Of a stretch of DNA of 64,000 nt, positions 59,810 through 64,000 are shown piece by piece (positions within the stretch are counted from its first letter, which is position 1; each line of letters opens with the position of its first letter). The stretch comes from Polytrichum commune (taxonomy: Eukaryota > Streptophyta > Polytrichopsida > Polytrichales > Polytrichaceae): positions 13,952,001 to 14,016,000 of the forward strand of contig OX485806.1 of assembly GCA_950295325.1 (NCBI GenBank), written 5' to 3'. Both the position numbers and the translations under genes were made by a program. The notes below the pieces were generated by a model. The model was given only the letters and a program-made list of their open reading frames with translations. It was not told the origin of the DNA and searched no databases.

Positions 59810-60783
59810 AAGGCAGCAAAACTCATCCATCGTTAATCATACTAACACCCAAGAACTAGTGGCTTTGAAATCCATTGTGGGGTATCTTAGGTCTTAGTTA
59901 AGTACGTAGCCTTTTGTCTACTTTGTTATCCTCATCACAAGAAGAAAATGCAATGTGATTGGCACCCAAATGTGGACTTCTAATTCTTTTGTATGGGAGA
60001 AGTGGCCAGGTATGTAATCTAATTTAGTAGCTCAATAGGCTGAGGAACTAATAAAACTTAGTTACCCAGCTGTCTAGGACATTTGTACTTGATTCATCAT
60101 CACAGTAATTCAAGGTTCGGTTCCCACTGCAACTGGATACTGGAGTAACAGCTCAATAATCAGCTTGCTTGTCACCGCTTTTTTCATTTCTATCATCCTA
60201 GACTCTGGCTTCCTTTTAAAATAAAACAAAAACAGTTGTCATGAATGTAAGTTATTCGTGGCATATGTGCATCTGAATTTTGGAGTTAGACCAACTTTTT
60301 GAGGGTTGAATCCTGTCAGTGCAACCATTGTGTTGTTTTAATATGAATGCCCATTCTGGTAATATTAAGAACACAAAAAGTTAAAGAATGTATCCGCAGG
60401 TCTGTGTCTAAAGAATGCCCAGTGCAGGCCATTTGCATGCATGGCAGGGTTGGAAAACTACTTTCCACACGATTTAGAAGTGTATCGCTTTTTGAGTGCG
60501 TGGCCTGTAAAAGGAAAATGCAAGGGCTTGTGATGGAGCAAAATCATTGTGTTCATGAAGGATGGAAGACAGATGCCCAAGTTTCATATATGCATGTGAA
60601 TTATTGGTGATTTCGACCAACAACATCCTTTATAAAGAATAGCGAACCTATCAAAGAAGAAAGGCCAACACCAAAATTCATTAAACTAAAAAAGGCTATA
60701 ACAAGATATCCTTTCCCAATTTTGGGTTGGGTGGTTGGGTTAGTTTTATTGGTTCGAATTGTGTGCATGTCTTCCCTTTATAA
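59810..60783. other. 3' flank of the DUF3326 gene
   Basis: No gene seen. AATAAAAC-type polyadenylation-like signals occur near 60050. A plus frame at 60347-60610 contains several Cys but no recognised motif and no support as a gene. Confidence 0.4.
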
Positions 60784-61057
60784 GGACCGGTTCACATGGG
60801 GTCCCAAGTCTCAACATGGAGGCAAAGTCCCAACTTTTGAGACTCAAGAAACCAATATAATATTGTTAATAATCGTTTAAGTCAGATCTTGATTATTTTA
60901 TGCAAAAGTATTTGCCTCCAAAAAGTGTTGTCATGTAGGCATCCATGTCATACTTTGGGACCTAGTGTGAAGTGGTAAGTCTCAACTTCCATGCTCCCAA
61001 TGGCTAAGATTGCATGGATTGACCTCAAGTGACTTGGGACCCCATGTGAACACGCCC
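60784..61057. mobile_element. MITE, PIF/Harbinger Tourist-like
   Basis: Ends GGACCGGTTCACATGGGGTC and the complement GGGCGTGTTCACATGGGGTC form inverted repeats of about 28 bp, flanked by TAA on the left and TTA on the right. G-rich ends next to a TWA trinucleotide are typical of Tourist elements. 274 bp, non-coding. Confidence 0.7.
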
Positions 61058-61612
61058 TTAGGTATGCAAGTGTTATTTGCTTATGTTTTTGGATCGGATG
61101 CCTATATTTGATTGGTGTGTAGTTGGGTGAGGATCAAAGGCCAAACATCATAAAACCCATGTTTTCAAGGGATTGGACTACGTCTTCAAATTTAGCAATT
61201 ATTCCACACGTTCTCAAAATCTCTCATTTACAACTTTCTCTTATTTGTCGCCCCCCACTTAACATAACATCACTTAGCTAATCAGATGTGCTCCACTGCC
61301 CTCGCTTCAAAATCATCCTGAAGCAGTGAGACTCCGACGTCTTGAGTTTGTATTCTCGAATCGCCTACTGGATCCATGAACACAACTCATCAGCTGAGTA
61401 ATGTTATGAACAAACTCTCCGATTCAAATAGATCTTTTGCATCTTTGATTTGAATTGGACACCCTAGGCATGCATGTAGGGGCTAATCTTACTAACACCC
61501 ACTACTTAAAGGAAAAATGTCATCTTTGTATAGTTACCCAAAAGGATTGATGAGGTAAGCTTGTGATAGCTAAAAATATAAGACACCTGTATATGTGAGA
61601 TACGGTTGTTGC

Positions 61613-61660
61613 TCAGGGCATCTGCAGCCGGCTCGCCAACGGCTCCCGCCAACGGCGCAT
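61613..61660 (+). repeat. Candidate terminal inverted repeat of a PIF/Harbinger element
   Basis: The GC-rich GGGCATCTGCAGCCGGCTCG immediately upstream of the Myb/SANT-like gene resembles PIF/Harbinger ends of the GAGCATCTCCAAC type that I know from plants. The opposite end lies outside the window, so this is an inference. Confidence 0.35.
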
Positions 61661-63292
61661 GGCGGGCCCGGTGCGAAAACGGCCTCCCAACGGACACTGC
61701 ACAGCTCCCTCCAAACTGCCGAGGGACGCCATTGAGCTCCCGGTCTCTCCAAATTTTGCACCTGTGGAGGGAGAAGTTTTCCTCCCTTCAAACTCAGTCA
61801 ACGCCAGCATGGCAGGGTTGGAAGCGGGAAGGGTGAGGAAAGGGAAGAACTTTACAGCAGAGGAGGAGACATGCTTGTGTAGGAGTTTTTTGGCAGTGTC
61901 GCAGGATCCAGTGTGCGGAAATGGGCAACGCAACACCGCATTCTGGGAGCGCATCACTGCTCTCTTCAATCGCGTGAAGGCAAGGGGGAGTCCGTTGCGA
62001 CCTTCAAGGTCTCTAGAGACCAAGTGGGGGAGCATCAAGCATGATGTCTCGAAGTTTTGTGGTGCGTACAAGCAGGTTTTGGATTGTAGAGAGTCGGGCA
62101 CTTCACTAGAGGATGTGCTAGATCGTGCATTGGAATACTATAGAGACAGACACCCCAAGCAACAAGGATTCACCTTCCTGCATTGTTGGGCTTTGTTGAA
62201 AGAGGTGCCCAGGTGGTGGGAATCTCCTCTGGACGTCCAGAAGAGAAATCACGGTGGAGAGGGGAGTCCGGGAGGTGTGGCTATGGCAGCCCGGAGAGCG
62301 GTTGTGCACACGCAGCCTGCTGCTGTTGTCGAGGGGGATGCTGTGGAGGGTGCCAGCGCCGAAGGGGAGGGTTTTGGTAGTGTAGAGAGCGCAGCCCGGG
62401 AGTTGGTGAGGCCCAGGGGCCAGAAGGCATCGAAGCAAGACCTGGTGGAGGTTGGGCGCCGAGACTCAATCTTGAAGTCTCAGGCAAGGGCTATTGAACA
62501 AATGGCCGCCGCCAACATGCGGAAGGCGGAGGCAATGCAGGACCACTCGGCGATGGCATTGTTCAAAATGAACCTGGATGAGTTGGACCAAGGCGCCAGA
62601 GAATACTTCGAGCTTCGACGCTCCGAAGAATTGGAGAGGATAAGGCGCCGAATTGATGCGGAGAAGAGGGTGGCCGACCAGGAGAGGGTGGAGCATGATA
62701 GGCTCATGCTGGAGCGGGAGGCAGATGGGCTTCGGGGGAAACGACCGAGGACTGCACCGACGAACGCCGCTCCTGTAACCGCACAGACAGCTCCCTCGCC
62801 GAGAATTCCTGCTCATGTGCCCGAATCGACAGCTCCCTCACCGAGAATTCCGAGTCCTCCTCCGGTGGCACCTCCTTCATTGCCAGGTAAGGATTTTTGC
62901 AATCTTTAGGGGTTTACAGGCTTCAGGGATTTCTGCATTCTTGAGGTACTGGCCGCTCGGGAGACCAGCAGAATTCTTTTCTGCTGGTTTGGTTTTGTTT
63001 TTTTTTTGGATTTCTTATTCGGCTGTGCTCTTTTGCAGATGATTCCCAAGGTGACTACTGGGAGGATTCAGGGATCATCCCAAACACCCAACACCAATCT
63101 CAAGCACCAAGCATTCAATCTAATTACCAAACACATAGAAGTGTAGCCAGCTCTCACCCTCAAGGATTGTATAGTGTAGAAAACTCAAGTGCAGTGGATG
63201 GAAATCCCAATGTGATTCTAGGAGGTCAAGAATATGTGTACAGAAACTTTGGACAAGGTCTAAACCTAAATGCCCATTTCTACTCTCAATGA
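61659..63292 (+). CDS. Myb/SANT-like, NAM-associated DNA-binding protein of PIF/Harbinger type, two exons
   Basis: Exon 1 is 61659-62886, exon 2 63039-63292; the intron is GT-AG (GTAAGG, TTTTGCAG) and splits an Asp codon. Residues about 58-170 match the Myb/SANT-like fold of plant proteins often labelled NAM-associated: FTAEEETCLCRSFLAVSQDP, FWERITALFN, RSLETKWGSIKHDVSKFCG, then GFTFLHCWALLKEVPRWWE. The C-terminal half has an Arg/Glu-rich helix (RRSEELERIRRRIDAEKRVA) and Pro/Ser-rich tail. Such proteins are the ORF1 partners of PIF/Harbinger transposases, needed for nuclear import and binding of element ends; some are domesticated. The start could be the Met at 61809, since the first 50 residues arise from GC-rich sequence resembling a transposon end. 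The coding region is intact and GC-richer than its surroundings. A transposase would be expected to the right, beyond the window. Confidence 0.7.
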
Positions 63293-63359
63293 CAGTGTAT
63301 TTTATCTCAACTTTCTGCATTCTTCACTAGCCTCTGAATTTCTGCAATCTGCTATATTG

Positions 63360-63700
63360 TTGTGGCCTGTGAAAGCTGGTAGAGTCTGAAATTTGTTCAA
63401 ATGTAGTAGACTGCGAACTGTGCTAGGGTCTGAAATCTGGTGATATCATGTAGCCTGTGAAATCTGATAGACTATGAAATCTGTTGATATGTAGCCTGTA
63501 TGGCTACACTCTGAAATCTGCTGAAATCATTATAGACTCTGAAATGTGCACCCGAATGTTTTTAGACTCTGCAATCTGCAGCCGAATGGTGTAGCCTGTA
63601 ACCTTTGCTAGACTGTGAAATGTACTGAAATGTTTGATAGACTTTTTGTAGCCTGAAATCTTTACTGCACTCTATTTGTTTCATTTGCTTGATTTCATAT
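63360..63700. repeat. Degenerate short tandem phrases downstream of the Myb/SANT-like gene
   Basis: Phrases such as TAGACTCTGAAATCTG and GTAGCCTGTGAAATCTG recur about ten times in 300 bp with variable spacing. No coding potential; likely slippage or duplication within the 3' region of the element. Confidence 0.6.
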
Positions 63701-63703
63701 AGA

Positions 63704-63855
63704 CTTATGAATGACACACAAAGAACTTGATTTCATATAATCTTATCAGTGACACACAAAGAACTTGATTTCATATAATCTTATCAGTGACACACAAAGA
63801 ACTTGATTTCATATAATCTTATCAGTGACACACAAAGAACTTGATTTCACGCATA
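63704..63855. repeat. 38-bp minisatellite, about four copies
   Basis: The unit GACACACAAAGAACTTGATT followed by TCATATAATCTTATCAGT is repeated head to tail; the three right-hand units are almost identical and the left one is diverged. Confidence 0.9.
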
Positions 63856-64000
63856 AAAATGAACAAACAGTGTGATTGGCTATCACATTGATGGAAAGAA
63901 GAAACTCGAAAAGAATCTAAAATCGACATGTGAGCAGTTCATCATGTTGGTCACTAAGATTACCGTTGAGCCTTTACTCTCTTTCATGACAAAGGTCACA

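Noticed and set aside
61613-62816. Minus-strand frames of up to 162 codons opposite the Myb/SANT-like gene
   Set aside because: Antisense shadows of a GC-rich gene; no domain or splice structure.

Overview
The window looks like nuclear DNA of a land plant. It has spliced genes with GT-AG introns, a plastid-targeted protein of cyanobacterial type (DUF3326), a RUP-type UV-B photomorphogenesis repressor, a Stowaway MITE, L1-type LINE debris and many short inverted-repeat elements. It is AT-rich and gene-poor, with about two conserved host genes in 64 kb. The mix of a DUF3326 gene and a RUP with a long N-terminal extension hints at a seed-free plant or another non-flowering lineage, but the sequence does not settle this.

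Region 1-10 kb is the most unusual part. Two divergent, decayed genes share a promoter region of about 520 bp. The minus-strand gene (324-3488) is a MULE-like transposase relative. The plus-strand gene (4011-10019) can be threaded through eight exons with fully consistent phases, giving 1,173 codons. It ends in a beta-class (permuted) N4/N6 DNA methyltransferase-like domain. The plus gene has twelve in-frame stops and no frameshift; the minus gene has two. All of them can be explained by C-to-T change at CAA, CAG or CGA codons. Introns of both genes carry arrays of long perfect palindromes of two families, centred on GTCGNNCGAC and TGCGTTAACGCA. I read this as a large methyltransferase-carrying transposon or a tandem pair of elements.

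Region 10-29 kb is a transposon graveyard: L1 LINE endonuclease and reverse transcriptase remnants on the minus strand, a tRNA-derived SINE family (six copies between 17.7 and 37.5 kb), several foldback or MITE families, and a partly duplicated segment that ends in the 3' end of the RUP gene.

Region 29.6-33.8 kb holds the RUP-like WD40 gene (minus strand) and its GC-rich upstream region, with ACGT elements and G-runs. Region 34-54 kb has no recognisable host gene. It holds a foldback element, a Stowaway MITE with intact TA duplication, a Tigger/pogo-type DNA transposon (44.9-46.1 kb) with a mutated catalytic Asp, and other paired repeats.

Region 54.5-59.8 kb holds a nine-exon DUF3326 gene with a transit peptide. 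It has one GC-AG intron, a 5S-rRNA-derived SINE in intron 7 and an apparent +1 frameshift in exon 8. Region 60.7-64 kb has a PIF/Tourist-like MITE and a two-exon Myb/SANT-like (NAM-associated) gene of the PIF/Harbinger ORF1 type, followed by low-complexity 3' sequence and a 38-bp minisatellite.
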